Below are positions 24,875 to 33,858 of a stretch of 64,000 nucleotides of DNA, piece by piece. Each line of letters opens with the position of its first letter. Position 1 is the first letter of the stretch. The DNA lies in contig NZ_AFHI01000001.1 in NCBI RefSeq assembly GCF_000217935.1, positions 248,001 through 312,000 on the forward strand. The letters are read 5' to 3'. Source of the stretch: Rheinheimera sp. A13L. Its GTDB lineage: Bacteria; Pseudomonadota; Gammaproteobacteria; Enterobacterales; Alteromonadaceae. The notes below the pieces were generated by a model. That model was not told where the DNA came from. It searched no databases and saw only the letters and a program-made list of their open reading frames with translations. The translations under genes and the position numbers were made by a program.

Positions 24875-27205
24875 TTAGAAACTGTAACTGACACCCAATT
24901 TGGCGTAGCGGCCTGGTTCGCTATAACGCTGAATACCGTCTGCGCTGATATTGTTACGGCTGCTGGCGGCATAACGAATACGCTCCCAGCGATAATATTC
25001 TTTATCCAGCAGGTTATACACACCGACATTCAGTAACCAGTGGTCACCAAACTCCATATTGCTGACTAGATCCACCACAGTGGCGCTTTTTGGCAGGTAG
25101 GTGACTAATTGGGTTTGAGTACCGTCTTCTTCAGTTTCATACGCATCTTTGGCTTTAACGTCTGAGCTGTAACTTAAGTTAGCCGCCAGATTCCACCAGT
25201 CGGTAGCGCGGTAGCTGACACCTGCAACCAGCTTATCCGGGCTGATAGTGATTAACGGGTCGCCATTGTCTTTTTCACCTTCATGGTGGCTGTAAGAGAA
25301 TTGAGCACTCCAGCTTTGGTTAAAGCGCCAGGCGCCTTGCAACTCAACACCTGTCACATCCACATCACCGACGTTTTCGTTCACTGTGTAAGGATTACCC
25401 TGAGTGGTATTACAACCAAAGCTGGAGCAGTCTTCATAGACTGTGCCCGGGTTTTGGACTCTGGTGACATTGGTGATCATGTCGCGGTAGTTGTCTTTAA
25501 ATACCGCCACCTTGAATCTGCTGTGATCACCTTGCCATTGATAAGCCAGTTCCAGATTGGTGCTGTATTCAGCGTCGAGGTTTGGGTTAGATAATGAGCT
25601 GTATAAACCCGGAACTACCACACCCGTCGCTTGTTCAGTGCGGCTGGTTAAAGCGGTTTGAAAATACATTTCTTCTGTACTTGGCGCGCGGAAACCACGA
25701 CCCAGCTGCAACGCTACACTTTGCTGTTCTGTCAGCTGATAATTACCCACAAACTGACCTGTCACTGCGCTGAAGCTGCTGTCCTGCACTGTACCTGTCA
25801 CATCGGTAAAACCATCATTTAACTGGGGTTTGTACGACACATGATCATAACGCAGGCCGCTGGTTAAGCTAAAAGCACTGTTGTTAAATTTGATACTGTC
25901 GCGTAGGTACAGATGCCATAAATCAGCGTCAGTTGCAGGCACAAAATCAGGGTCTATATCCTGCTTTGCAATTTCCATGGTCTGCCCAACATAGCTGGTA
26001 TCTATGGCAGAGAAATCAACAGATTTTTGCTCCAGAGCACCGCCGTATACCAGTTGATGAGTGCTGCCCTGGGTTTGAATTTCTTTATCCAAAGCAAAGG
26101 CCCATTTCAGTAAGTCCTGCTGGTAATCACGGTCTTCACTGCGGTAACAAGGGCCTGTGGTGCATAAACGCGCTGCACTGGCCGGAGCTAACATCAGGGT
26201 AAAAGCGTCGTTATTGGTTTGCTGATAATCCAGGCTGGTTGAGAAAGCATCAAACCAGTTGTAGCCGGCCAGCCAATTGTATTTCAGGCCAATACGGCTA
26301 CGTTCCTGTTGATCGTCGCTGGTACGGGTCAGGTAACTGCGACTGATCCATGACAGGTTATTGGTTTCGATATCGGCCTTAAATAACTCGGCCGTCAGGC
26401 CAATATCCTGAGTATCTGTCAGCTGATACTTTAGTTTGGTCAGCACATTGTGGCTGCTGTTGTCCTGTGGATCAGCAACAGGGCGGCCAGAACCTGTAAT
26501 AGCCTGGCGCTCTGCTGAGTCTCTGTAGTTTTCCATTTCGTGACCTTCACGTTTGGTCACTACGGCCAGAGCTTCCAGTTTGCCAGTGCGGTTTGCGACT
26601 GTCACAGTGCCTTGGGTTTCATCATTAGCCCCGCTGTACGCCGCTTTTAACCGGACCAAAGTATCGTTACCTTCGGCCTTTAAATAATCGGCAGCATCTT
26701 TGGTCACAAAAAGCACGGCACCACCTAAAGAACCGCTGCCTGCGGCTATAGCATCAGCACCTTTGACTATCTCAATTTGTTTCACAGCATCAGGGTCAAT
26801 ACCACCACGGCCTGCAGCAAAGAAGTCGTAAAACGCAAAAGTGGGCGGGTTTAAAGTTTCACCTACAGCTAAACCGTCCACCGTAATAGCAACCTGATTG
26901 CCTTCTAAACCTCGGATATTAAAACCAGCTGACCCAAAACGGCCCTGGTCCGTTAAGCTCACACCCGGGATATAACGCACCATGTCTTCTAAACGCTGCA
27001 CCTGTTGTTGTTCCAGCTGTTTGGCTTTGATCACAGTGCTATTGGCTGTAGTGGACTTTTTATCTTCGACGGCGTCTGCAGTAACAGTCACAGCTTCCAG
27101 TTGCGACAGATCTTTTGTTGCCTCTTCGGCCATAGTTGCCGCAAACAGACCAGAAGAAAATAAGCTGCTGACAGCAACAGCAATTAAGGTTTTAGAACAG
27201 GGCAT
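24875..27205 (-). CDS. TonB-dependent outer-membrane receptor, haem/haemoglobin type
   Basis: This 776-residue outer-membrane protein has a signal peptide (cleavage after SGLFA or nearby), a TonB-box/plug start (LEAVTVTADAVEDKK), a plug domain (MVRYIPGVSLTDQGRFG; FNIRGLEGNQVAITVDGL), and a 22-strand-type barrel that ends in YAKLGVSYSF with the usual terminal Phe. The C-terminal pattern (WERIRYAASSRNNISADGIQRYSEPGRYAKL) resembles the haemoglobin/transferrin/lactoferrin receptor family. A Fur box upstream indicates induction by iron starvation. It probably imports haem or a ferric ligand with TonB-ExbBD, which are not in the window. The exact ligand is uncertain. Confidence 0.88.
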   Translation of the reverse strand: MPCSKTLIAVAVSSLFSSGLFAATMAEEATKDLSQLEAVTVTADAVEDKKSTTANSTVIKAKQLEQQQVQRLEDMVRYIPGVSLTDQGRFGSAGFNIRGLEGNQVAITVDGLAVGETLNPPTFAFYDFFAAGRGGIDPDAVKQIEIVKGADAIAAGSGSLGGAVLFVTKDAADYLKAEGNDTLVRLKAAYSGANDETQGTVTVANRTGKLEALAVVTKREGHEMENYRDSAERQAITGSGRPVADPQDNSSHNVLTKLKYQLTDTQDIGLTAELFKADIETNNLSWISRSYLTRTSDDQQERSRIGLKYNWLAGYNWFDAFSTSLDYQQTNNDAFTLMLAPASAARLCTTGPCYRSEDRDYQQDLLKWAFALDKEIQTQGSTHQLVYGGALEQKSVDFSAIDTSYVGQTMEIAKQDIDPDFVPATDADLWHLYLRDSIKFNNSAFSLTSGLRYDHVSYKPQLNDGFTDVTGTVQDSSFSAVTGQFVGNYQLTEQQSVALQLGRGFRAPSTEEMYFQTALTSRTEQATGVVVPGLYSSLSNPNLDAEYSTNLELAYQWQGDHSRFKVAVFKDNYRDMITNVTRVQNPGTVYEDCSSFGCNTTQGNPYTVNENVGDVDVTGVELQGAWRFNQSWSAQFSYSHHEGEKDNGDPLITISPDKLVAGVSYRATDWWNLAANLSYSSDVKAKDAYETEEDGTQTQLVTYLPKSATVVDLVSNMEFGDHWLLNVGVYNLLDKEYYRWERIRYAASSRNNISADGIQRYSEPGRYAKLGVSYSF

Positions 27206-27265
27206 AACGCTCTCCTTGACGAGCTATACAGTTGTGGTGAGTCCACAAGATGGCGTTATGCTAGA

Positions 27266-27285
27266 TCAAATGAGAACCATTCTCA
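27266..27285 (-). promoter_or_regulatory. Fur box of the TonB receptor
   Basis: The plus-strand sequence TCAAATGAGAACCATTCTCA resembles the Fur consensus built from GATAAT-type repeats and is partly palindromic (TGAGAA/TTCTCA). It lies 60-80 nt upstream of the receptor start. Nearly the same core (ATCAAATGAGAA) recurs before the DUF4198 operon. Confidence 0.7.
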
Positions 27286-27340
27286 ACAATAAAATTCAAC
27301 TTATTTTCATATATTTCAATGATTTACAATTTGAAAACGC

Positions 27341-27369
27341 AAAAAGCTCCCTATCCAGAGAACAGGGAG
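27341..27369 (-). terminator. Intrinsic terminator of the DUF4198-EF-hand-DUF2271 operon
   Basis: On the minus strand CTCCCT pairs with AGGGAG around an eleven-base loop and is followed by CTTTTTG. It lies about 50 nt past the DUF2271 gene stop. Confidence 0.65.
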
Positions 27370-27417
27370 AACAACAGGAGTTGGCAGGCAACTCAACAGG
27401 AATTTGATACTAAAAAC

Positions 27418-28743
27418 TTAGCCGTCTTTGCTTTGCAGCTGCAGGCGCACCAGCCCCAGTTCAGCTTCACCTTGTAGCTCTACCGGCTTCAGATCGGCTT
27501 GCCAGTGCAACGGCAGAGTTAAATGTTCATGGCCACCATGTTCACGCGCCACTTCCAGATGCAGCTGGTACTGACCCCAGGGCATTACAGCACCCTGCTG
27601 ATCACGACCATCCCACTTCAACTGATAAGTACCGGGCTTTTGAGTAGCGCCTGCAATCTGATCAATTTGTTCAGGATTTTTCCGACCCAGACGCCGCCAC
27701 CAGTGACTCAGCTCCTGATACCAGCGGCTTTGCTGGCCGACCAGACTCAATTGGCGCACAGGTTTTTTCTGCTGATCGGTCAGCCACACCGAAACATAAG
27801 GTCTTTTGTAATTAGCATCGCTGAATTTAGGCAGTTGATAACTAATCTGTAGCTGCTGTGAACTTTGGCTTTTATCGGCCAGATAGTTGTACCAGGACTC
27901 AGTCGCATACCAGTCGGCCGAATCCGTTTTGAGTAAAGCCGCTGCGCCTTGTTGCTCCGTAAGCTGTTGGCCTTGCTTCAGATCCAAAACCGCCAGACTT
28001 TGCGCCAGCAAATAAGCAGTGACAGCATCTTTAGCCAGCACTGTAGCCGTTGGGCCATATTCTACAGGCCAGCCTTCCGATGGCTTTAACAAAGGGCTAA
28101 AAGTCCGGTACGACACTTTGTAACCCATACGGGTGTCAGCTGTTTCGGTCTGAGCTAAAGCGACTGAGCTCAGTTCCAACTGCTGCAGCAAAGCTTGTTC
28201 CACTCCCAAACTTAACACAACGCTGCCCGTGTCAAACCACAACAAGCGACTGACACCGGATTGCAAGTCCAGCCGTTTCAGCCGTGGAAACCAGCTTTTT
28301 AGCAGCGCAGCCGCATAGTCCAGCAAGCGGGCATTGGCCACACCTTCGAGTTGCCAGACCACAGCCTTGTAATCAGCTTCAGACAAATCCAACTGTTCTA
28401 TAGCTCTGGTTTGACGACGTAGCTCTACTCTGTCAGGTAACACTTGGTTCTCAACAGCTTGTTGCCATTGCTGCGCTATAGCACCTAAACGGCAGCTATA
28501 ACTCTGCTGGCTTTGAGCGCGCCATTCTTCACACAACTGAATCAACTCTGGATCTGTAGCTTTAGCCGCAGATAACCAGTGTTGAAATTCAGGGAGTCTG
28601 GCCTGCCACTCCTTGTGGCTGACACCTTCCAGTTGCAGTTTCAACTGCTGCCCTGCAATAGTCTGCTGATAGCTGACAGAGTCAGCCAACACCAGTGCTG
28701 GACAAAGCGATAACAGCGTCATTGGCCAGACAAAACTTTTCAT
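27418..28743 (-). CDS. Periplasmic DUF2271 protein with an N-terminal ApbE-like region
   Basis: The 441-residue protein has a signal peptide (MKSFVWPMTLLSLCPALVLA) and a C-terminal domain of the DUF2271 type (KRPYVSVWLTDQQKKPVRQL...YQLKWDGRDQQGAVMPWGQY), an extracytoplasmic beta-fold domain. The middle (TATVLAKDAVTAYLLAQSLAVL) resembles the end of an ApbE flavin transferase, though the catalytic parts look degraded, so FMN transfer is doubtful. Its ATG overlaps the EF-hand stop (TAATG). It is the last gene of a Fur-boxed operon, so it probably assists iron or haem handling in the periplasm. Function unproven. Confidence 0.7.
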   Translation of the reverse strand: MKSFVWPMTLLSLCPALVLADSVSYQQTIAGQQLKLQLEGVSHKEWQARLPEFQHWLSAAKATDPELIQLCEEWRAQSQQSYSCRLGAIAQQWQQAVENQVLPDRVELRRQTRAIEQLDLSEADYKAVVWQLEGVANARLLDYAAALLKSWFPRLKRLDLQSGVSRLLWFDTGSVVLSLGVEQALLQQLELSSVALAQTETADTRMGYKVSYRTFSPLLKPSEGWPVEYGPTATVLAKDAVTAYLLAQSLAVLDLKQGQQLTEQQGAAALLKTDSADWYATESWYNYLADKSQSSQQLQISYQLPKFSDANYKRPYVSVWLTDQQKKPVRQLSLVGQQSRWYQELSHWWRRLGRKNPEQIDQIAGATQKPGTYQLKWDGRDQQGAVMPWGQYQLHLEVAREHGGHEHLTLPLHWQADLKPVELQGEAELGLVRLQLQSKDG

Positions 28744-29669
28744 TACTCAGCCGTACCTTTAGTTTTTTCGTTATGAACCACAGGCAATGCTTCAGCCATA
28801 GTCACTTGCTGGTTTTGATCTGTGTCCCAGCGTTTGAACATACGCCCGCCTGAGGCATGAAACTCAGCGGCACTGATGTACTGGTTATTGTCTTTGTCCA
28901 AAGCTTTAAAACGAACTGCGGCTTGCTTTAACTGAGCGGCACGGGTTTTGGCGATTTGACGGTCCAGACGGTCAACAAATTCGTTCAGGTACTCATCGCT
29001 GCTCAGCTCGCCATTTTTATCCAGATCGGTGCGGGCAAAAGCCGCATCCCGTTGCTGTTGGTATTCAGCTTTGTCGACCTTGCCGTCGCCGTTCTGATCG
29101 TACATATCCAGCATACCGGTCACGCTGTGAGTAGTTGGCATCACTAAAGCCGGACGGGCACGCACTGGTTGTTTGGCGTCGGGTTTACGCTCACGCTCTG
29201 GCAGCGGGTCAGCTTTGCTGATCACACCATCTTTATTGGTGTCGATATAAGCAAAAGCTTTATCACCAGAAGCATGGTATTCGTCCTTACCTATGGTTTT
29301 GCTTTTGTTTGTATCCAAAGCTTCAATACGCACCAGCGTTTGTTTGATCTGGCCTGTGCGTTCAGCATCCAGCTTTTTATCCAGGCGACCCGCGTATTCA
29401 TTGACGTATTCGTCCACCGACACCTGGCCATCCTGATTTTCATCCATGGCGCTGTAACGTTGCTGCCGTACCTGCTCAAATTCGGCCTGACTGACAGTGC
29501 CGTCTTTATTCAGATCATAGTCCTGAATAAAACTGGCTTTGCCCTGAGCTGTTGGTTGATGTGCTGTTGGCTGATGCGCTGGTTTTTTTGGCGCGTTTTC
29601 ATCAGCAGCTAAATAACAGCTGGTGATGGCTAAAAATAAACTAAGGGCTGTGCTTCTGCGTTGCATCAT
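28743..29669 (-). CDS. Exported EF-hand protein with eight calcium-binding-type loops
   Basis: The 308-residue protein starts with a signal or lipoprotein-like sequence (LFLAITSCYLAADE). It then has two repeats of a four-loop unit. Loops include DLNKDGTVSQAE, DENQDGQVSVDE, DTNKDGVISKAD, DQNGDGKVDKAE and DLDKNGELSSDE, which fit the EF-hand pattern D-x-[ND]-x-[DN]-G. At least three loops (for example DTNKSKTIGKDE and DKDNNQYISAAE) lack the usual Gly at position 6 and may bind weakly. AGGAG lies just upstream, better spaced for the second of two adjacent ATGs (29666). Metal or protein binding in the periplasm is likely; its task in the iron operon is unknown. Confidence 0.8.
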   Translation of the reverse strand: MMQRRSTALSLFLAITSCYLAADENAPKKPAHQPTAHQPTAQGKASFIQDYDLNKDGTVSQAEFEQVRQQRYSAMDENQDGQVSVDEYVNEYAGRLDKKLDAERTGQIKQTLVRIEALDTNKSKTIGKDEYHASGDKAFAYIDTNKDGVISKADPLPERERKPDAKQPVRARPALVMPTTHSVTGMLDMYDQNGDGKVDKAEYQQQRDAAFARTDLDKNGELSSDEYLNEFVDRLDRQIAKTRAAQLKQAAVRFKALDKDNNQYISAAEFHASGGRMFKRWDTDQNQQVTMAEALPVVHNEKTKGTAE

Positions 29670-29678
29670 AAACTCCTG

Positions 29679-30467
29679 TTATTCAGTGACTTCAACTACA
29701 GCGCTATAGCTGTAACTGTAGGTAGGGGCTTTGGCACCAGCTGGTGCATCGGTACGAAAACGGGTCAGCAGCAAATAAGTGCCTGTTTTATCCAGTTCAA
29801 AATTAAGCTGGCCTTGTTTATCCGTCGTGAGTTCTTTTGATGCTTTGGTTTCGGCTTCAGCAGAATTGGCTGAATACACCTGCACTTTTTGTTCAGCTAA
29901 AGCTTTGCCGTTATAAAGCACAGTGACTTTGATTGGGCTTTGAATATACAAGTCGTTGGGATGGCTTTGGAACACCAGCTCCAGCCCCTGATTAGTTGGC
30001 TTTAATGCGGTTTGGCTTGGCGCGCCTTTACTGACATAAGTTTCTGCCAGAGTGACAGACTGAAAATGCGCCATTAACTTAGCACCAGCAGGAATTTGTT
30101 CTTTTGGATCTCTGCTGTTATGGGTTTTACCGTCCTGCTGCCAGCTACGAAATACGGCGCCATAACGCTGACCCGTGCTGAATTTGTAGGTGCCGTCCTG
30201 CTCCAGTTGATGCGCCACTGCAGTGCGGGTTTTGCCTAAAAACAGCTCCTTGGGCTCCACAGCTTTGCCGTCTGGTTGCAGCACTTTAAAGTCGCTTTGA
30301 TCAAAACGAACTTCAGGCACAAAAAACTTATCCGCAAAAGCAGCATCCAGCGTCACCCAGCCTCCTAGAGGTTCAAAACTGGCAGGAGCCAGATAAGGAG
30401 TATGAGCAGAAGCAGTAAAAGCCAGCACTAAAGAGGCAGAACAAAGCAGGGGTTTGAGTTTACACAT
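29679..30467 (-). CDS. Periplasmic DUF4198 protein
   Basis: The 262-residue protein has a clear signal peptide ending at TASA and begins its mature part HTPYLAPASFEPLGGWVTLDA, typical of DUF4198 proteins, which are found with metal-uptake genes. The C-terminal half looks like an immunoglobulin-like carboxypeptidase-regulatory fold (VYSANSAEAETKASKELTTD...). It is the first gene of a three-gene unit with 9-nt spacing to the EF-hand gene. Two Fur boxes precede it, so the operon should be derepressed under iron limitation. Its direct role is not known. Confidence 0.8.
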   Translation of the reverse strand: MCKLKPLLCSASLVLAFTASAHTPYLAPASFEPLGGWVTLDAAFADKFFVPEVRFDQSDFKVLQPDGKAVEPKELFLGKTRTAVAHQLEQDGTYKFSTGQRYGAVFRSWQQDGKTHNSRDPKEQIPAGAKLMAHFQSVTLAETYVSKGAPSQTALKPTNQGLELVFQSHPNDLYIQSPIKVTVLYNGKALAEQKVQVYSANSAEAETKASKELTTDKQGQLNFELDKTGTYLLLTRFRTDAPAGAKAPTYSYSYSAVVEVTE

Positions 30468-30480
30468 AAGGCGCTCCAGT

Positions 30481-30542
30481 GAATGAGAATAAATCTCATT
30501 TAAATAATGGGCGCCACTTTAGATCAAATGAGAATCGTTTGC
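30481..30542 (-). promoter_or_regulatory. Two Fur boxes before the DUF4198 operon
   Basis: GAATGAGAATAAATCTCATTT (30481-30501) and GATCAAATGAGAATCGTTTGC (30522-30542) both resemble Fur sites. The first is a near-palindrome AATGAGA/TCTCATT. The tandem arrangement 14-75 nt before the start codon suggests tight iron control. Confidence 0.65.
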
Positions 30543-30578
30543 AACTAGATCATTTCATCTTTAGATTGAACAAGCTAA

Positions 30579-30603
30579 AAGGCCCTTAAATTCGGGGCCT
30601 TGC
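30579..30603 (-). terminator. Putative terminator after the DUF1439 gene
   Basis: AAGGCCC and GGGCCTT form a 7-bp stem with an 8-9 base loop. On the minus strand it is followed by TTTAGC, a short T tract. It lies 15 nt past the DUF1439 stop and ends transcription before the Fur-boxed promoter region. Confidence 0.55.
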
Positions 30604-30617
30604 TGGCAAAATAGCAA

Positions 30618-31187
30618 TTACCGGGCTGAATAATTAGGCTTTAACAGCAGCTCGCCCGGTTGCAACACTAAAGTTAAAGGCATGCCACATAAGACTTTTT
30701 CTGTCACTTTGTTGCAATCGAGTTTATAAACAGGCTGGCGGTTCAGTATCTGCGTCAAAATTGTTTTGGCTTCGTTACTTAAGGGGGCCAGTTTGAGCTG
30801 AGAGCTGCCGCTGCCGACGCTGGAATCCAGAATAGTCAGGTTTTTCAGATAAATTGCATTTCGTTCGTCGTCAAAATAAGGCAAAGCCGACAAGTGCAGC
30901 TTCAGATCCGTATGCAAAGGTTTAAATAACGCATCCACTTCGGCCCCTAAAGCCAGCTTTAATTCGATCTGCTGTTTATTGTCTGGTGCCAGTTTTAGCT
31001 CAAGTTGCTGCACTGTCAGAGTCAAAGGTAAACCTAACATTTTACCTTTGCCTTGCTGTTGCTCTAATTGGCTTAGCAATAAGCGCTGTAATTCCTGCTG
31101 TTTCAAACTAAACATATCCAGATGATTCAGTTGAGTGCAAGAAGCTAACAGCAACAGTGAAAGCGCCAGTAGTGTGTGTTTATTCAA
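30618..31187 (-). CDS. DUF1439 lipoprotein
   Basis: The protein is a small lipoprotein with lipobox LLLASC, followed by a DUF1439-type domain (LTLTVQQLELKLAPDN...DALFKPLHTDLKLHLSALPYFD). I chose a TTG at 31187, which gives a compact signal peptide MNKHTLLALSLLLLAS ahead of the Cys. A TTG at 31232 would add 15 polar residues and no ATG fits. DUF1439 proteins resemble SMP/BPI-like lipid-binding folds and sit in the envelope; their job is unclear. It is a single gene with a terminator downstream. Confidence 0.72.
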   Translation of the reverse strand: MNKHTLLALSLLLLASCTQLNHLDMFSLKQQELQRLLLSQLEQQQGKGKMLGLPLTLTVQQLELKLAPDNKQQIELKLALGAEVDALFKPLHTDLKLHLSALPYFDDERNAIYLKNLTILDSSVGSGSSQLKLAPLSNEAKTILTQILNRQPVYKLDCNKVTEKVLCGMPLTLVLQPGELLLKPNYSAR

Positions 31188-31332
31188 GGTAATATTGTCC
31201 GTTTTACGCTGGTGTGGCGCGAACTTTAGCAAGAACGGCTGAACCTTTGCTGATTTTTTTTCGTATTGCTTCCAACTATTTCACCACTGTATACGACTTA
31301 GTATCAGAACTTCAGGGAGACGGAGACTTTGC

Positions 31333-31518
31333 ATGAATACACCAGAACAAATTCAGTTACCCGGCCTGCGGCAGTTGCTTAGCGCTTTTATTGTGCTGGT
31401 GCTGATCCTGCTGGCTTTTGACTCAACATTGCAGTGGCTAAGTTTTAATTTGCAGCAGCAACCTTTTGTAGCTCCGGAGTTATTGTTGCCAATGAGCTGG
31501 CTGGCGATATTGTTTTAA
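31333..31518 (+). CDS. Small single-pass membrane protein (61 aa)
   Basis: The 61-residue product has one strong hydrophobic helix at about residues 16-30 (LSAFIVLVLILLAFD) and a second apolar stretch at the C-terminus. GGAG lies seven bases before the ATG. It is one of few plus-strand genes here and is followed after 83 nt by another membrane-protein gene. No family is recognised. Confidence 0.5.
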   Translation: MNTPEQIQLPGLRQLLSAFIVLVLILLAFDSTLQWLSFNLQQQPFVAPELLLPMSWLAILF

Positions 31519-31601
31519 CTTTTTATTAATGAAGTGGCTTGACCTGCTTTTATGCTGTTTTTATTATCCTTGTGACCGGATGAGAGAGACGAGAGCAAAG
31601 G

Positions 31602-32042
31602 ATGACATTTAAAGAAATCATGGCCGACAAAAAGGCGAAACGCTGGGCCTGTTTAAGCTGGAGTGGAAGCCTGCTACTGTTGGTGTATTTTTTTTACGCT
31701 GAGCAGGATCTACTCTTGTTTACACCGCTCATTTATTCATTTTGGCTTGCCATCCTGCCTTTCACACAAAAAAAACAAACTTATCAGCTATTTCCGGAAT
31801 ATTTCGACGATCCGTTAAGCCAATTACGGCTGGAAGGCGAAATGCTTCACGTGAAACAACATCAGCTGACGCTGGCTAATGTTAATAAGGTGGCCATCGA
31901 TCAACTGGATGAAACCAAAGCCTTTATTGATTTCCCTTACACTATGTACGGCAAACTAAAATTCAGTTTTCCGGCTAAAGAACTGCCTGCAGTAAAAGCC
32001 TTTTTTCAGCAGCATTGCCCAGATATTCAAATCATCCGCTGA
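31602..32042 (+). CDS. Small membrane protein of unknown function (146 aa)
   Basis: The 146-residue protein has two hydrophobic helices at about residues 18-32 and 38-53 and then an 90-residue cytoplasmic domain (QLRLEGEMLHVKQHQLTLANVNKV...). The arrangement resembles small YcxB-like or PH-like membrane proteins but I cannot assign a family. It converges on glmU, with a shared bidirectional terminator between them. An A/G-rich leader (GAGAGCAAAGG) precedes the ATG. Confidence 0.65.
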   Translation: MTFKEIMADKKAKRWACLSWSGSLLLLVYFFYAEQDLLLFTPLIYSFWLAILPFTQKKQTYQLFPEYFDDPLSQLRLEGEMLHVKQHQLTLANVNKVAIDQLDETKAFIDFPYTMYGKLKFSFPAKELPAVKAFFQQHCPDIQIIR

Positions 32043-32067
32043 GCCCCGAAACGGAAAGTATAAAAGC

Positions 32068-32093
32068 AAAACCCGTCAACAAGGACGGGTTTT
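32068..32093. terminator. Bidirectional terminator between the 146-aa gene and glmU
   Basis: AAAACCCGTC and GACGGGTTTT form a perfect 10-bp stem around a six-base loop, with A- and T-runs on both sides. It serves the plus-strand gene ending at 32042 and glmU ending at 32113. Confidence 0.85.
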
Positions 32094-32112
32094 GTTCGTA
32101 TTCAGCCAGTCA

Positions 32113-33477
32113 TTATTTCTTCATTTTAACCGGTCTTTTCCAGCCGCTGATATGGCGTTGCTTAGAGCGTGCTACCACCAGTTCATCGGCAGCAACACTG
32201 CTTGTTACTACAGAGCCAGCACCTACAGTGGAGTTCTGGCCTAAAGTCACGGGCGCCACTAAAGAGCTGTTGGAGCCCACAAAAACACCGTCTTCAATAG
32301 TAGTAACAAACTTATTGGCGCCATCGTAGTTGCAGGTGATGGTACCGGCACCCACGTTTACTTTACTGCCTATTACTGCATCGCCTAAATAAGTTAAATG
32401 GTTGGCTTTAGAACCCACACCTAAAGTGACTTTTTTCAGCTCAACAAAGTTACCTACATGGCTGTCATCGGCTAATACGGAATCAGGACGGATGCGGGCA
32501 TAAGGGCCTACAGAGCAGCCGACTCCAACAGTGGATTTTTCAATCATACTGTTGGCTTTGATTTCGGTGTTAGCGCCTATCACTGCATCTTTAATCACAC
32601 AGTTAGGGCCAATCACCACGCCGTTACCCAGCACCACTTTGCCTTCAAAAATCACGTTGATGTCGATCATCACGTCACAGCCCACTGTAACATCACCCCG
32701 TATATCAATACGGGCAGGGTCACGTAGGTTAGCACCGTTTAACATCAACTCTTCCGCTTTACGCGCCTGATAAGCCCGTTCTAACTGTGCCAGTTGCACT
32801 CTGTTATTGGCGCCTTCGGTTTCAATAGCTGTAGCAGGATGAGCTGTGGTGATATCCACCCCTTCTTTATGCGCCATAGCAATAATATCGGTCAGGTAAA
32901 ACTCGCCTTGTGCATTGTTGTTTTGCAACTGGCTCAGCCATTTTTTCAGCTGCTTGCCGGGCACAGCCATAATGCCGCTGTTTACTTCAGTAATTTTCAG
33001 CTGTTCGGCGTTGGCATCTTTTTGTTCAATAATACCCACAACTTTGCCGTTTTCACGCACCATACGGCCATAACCCATAGGGTTTGTCAGATGCACAGTC
33101 AGCACAGCTAAACCATCGGCAGATTTCGCTGCCAGCAGTTGCTCTAAAGTTTCTTTGCGGGTTAAAGGAACATCACCGTACAACACCAGCACAGTGTCAT
33201 TGTCGGCGATGTGAGGCACGGCCTGCTGTACAGCGTGGCCAGTCCCTAATTGTTCGGCTTGTAATACCCAGTGTAAATCCTGTTCACCCAAGGCTGATTT
33301 CAGTTGTTCAGCACCATAGCCATACACCAGATTAACAGACTCTGCGCCTAAAGAACGGGCCGTGTCGATCACATGCTGTACCATAGGCCGCTCTGCAACT
33401 TTGTGCAGTACTTTAGGTAAATCTGATTTCATCCTTGTGCCTTTACCGGCCGCCAGGATCACAACATTTAAAGCCAT
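32113..33477 (-). CDS. glmU: Bifunctional GlcNAc-1-P uridyltransferase / GlcN-1-P acetyltransferase
   Basis: The 454-residue enzyme completes UDP-GlcNAc synthesis. The N-terminal pyrophosphorylase domain starts [20 protein letters not shown], and the C-terminal left-handed beta-helix has hexapeptide repeats ([20 protein letters not shown]...) and the acetyltransferase region [20 protein letters not shown]. The ATG at 33477 is preferred because the homologous start is MALNVVI and GGA is seven bases upstream. An ATG four codons earlier also exists. glmU-glmS proximity to the atp operon is usual in this group; here about 22 kb separates it from atpC. Confidence 0.97.
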   Translation of the reverse strand: MALNVVILAAGKGTRMKSDLPKVLHKVAERPMVQHVIDTARSLGAESVNLVYGYGAEQLKSALGEQDLHWVLQAEQLGTGHAVQQAVPHIADNDTVLVLYGDVPLTRKETLEQLLAAKSADGLAVLTVHLTNPMGYGRMVRENGKVVGIIEQKDANAEQLKITEVNSGIMAVPGKQLKKWLSQLQNNNAQGEFYLTDIIAMAHKEGVDITTAHPATAIETEGANNRVQLAQLERAYQARKAEELMLNGANLRDPARIDIRGDVTVGCDVMIDINVIFEGKVVLGNGVVIGPNCVIKDAVIGANTEIKANSMIEKSTVGVGCSVGPYARIRPDSVLADDSHVGNFVELKKVTLGVGSKANHLTYLGDAVIGSKVNVGAGTITCNYDGANKFVTTIEDGVFVGSNSSLVAPVTLGQNSTVGAGSVVTSSVAADELVVARSKQRHISGWKRPVKMKK

Positions 33478-33858
33478 AAAAGAATCCATGTAATTTCAAT
33501 GCGGTTATTCTAATAGATAATGCAACAGATTACAGGAGCAGGGTGAAATTTTGCTGAACAGTAATGTAAGTAAAGACTGTTTAAGTGAAAAATGTCAGGC
33601 TATGTAATAAGCTCAGATTCGCAATCACCCAGACCGTCAGCCAAATCCCACCAATGATTACCGTATTTTTGTATTCTTGTAGTGACTTACTGCACCAGAT
33701 CACAACATTGTTCATAGATACCAACTTATATATCCCGTTGTCAGGACTGCAGATAGTTCACCGGGCAGGCCCCCCCAGTCACATAGTTTGTATGTTCATG
33801 GGGATCTTTTTGTTTGCCTACTGGTGAAGCTTATAATATCGAGTTTGAAAAAACTGGC
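33478..33858. other. Gene-free stretch between glmU and the TraB/GumN-like gene
   Basis: This 381-nt stretch holds the glmU promoter region at its left end (TAGAAT on the minus strand at about 33516-33511). An open frame on the plus strand at 33585-33827 has no ribosome-binding site, odd composition and no family resemblance, so I do not call it. I see no repeat or RNA gene. Confidence 0.5.

Noticed and set aside
33585-33827. An 80-codon plus-strand frame between glmU and the TraB/GumN-like gene
   Set aside because: No ribosome-binding site, Cys-rich odd composition and no family resemblance.
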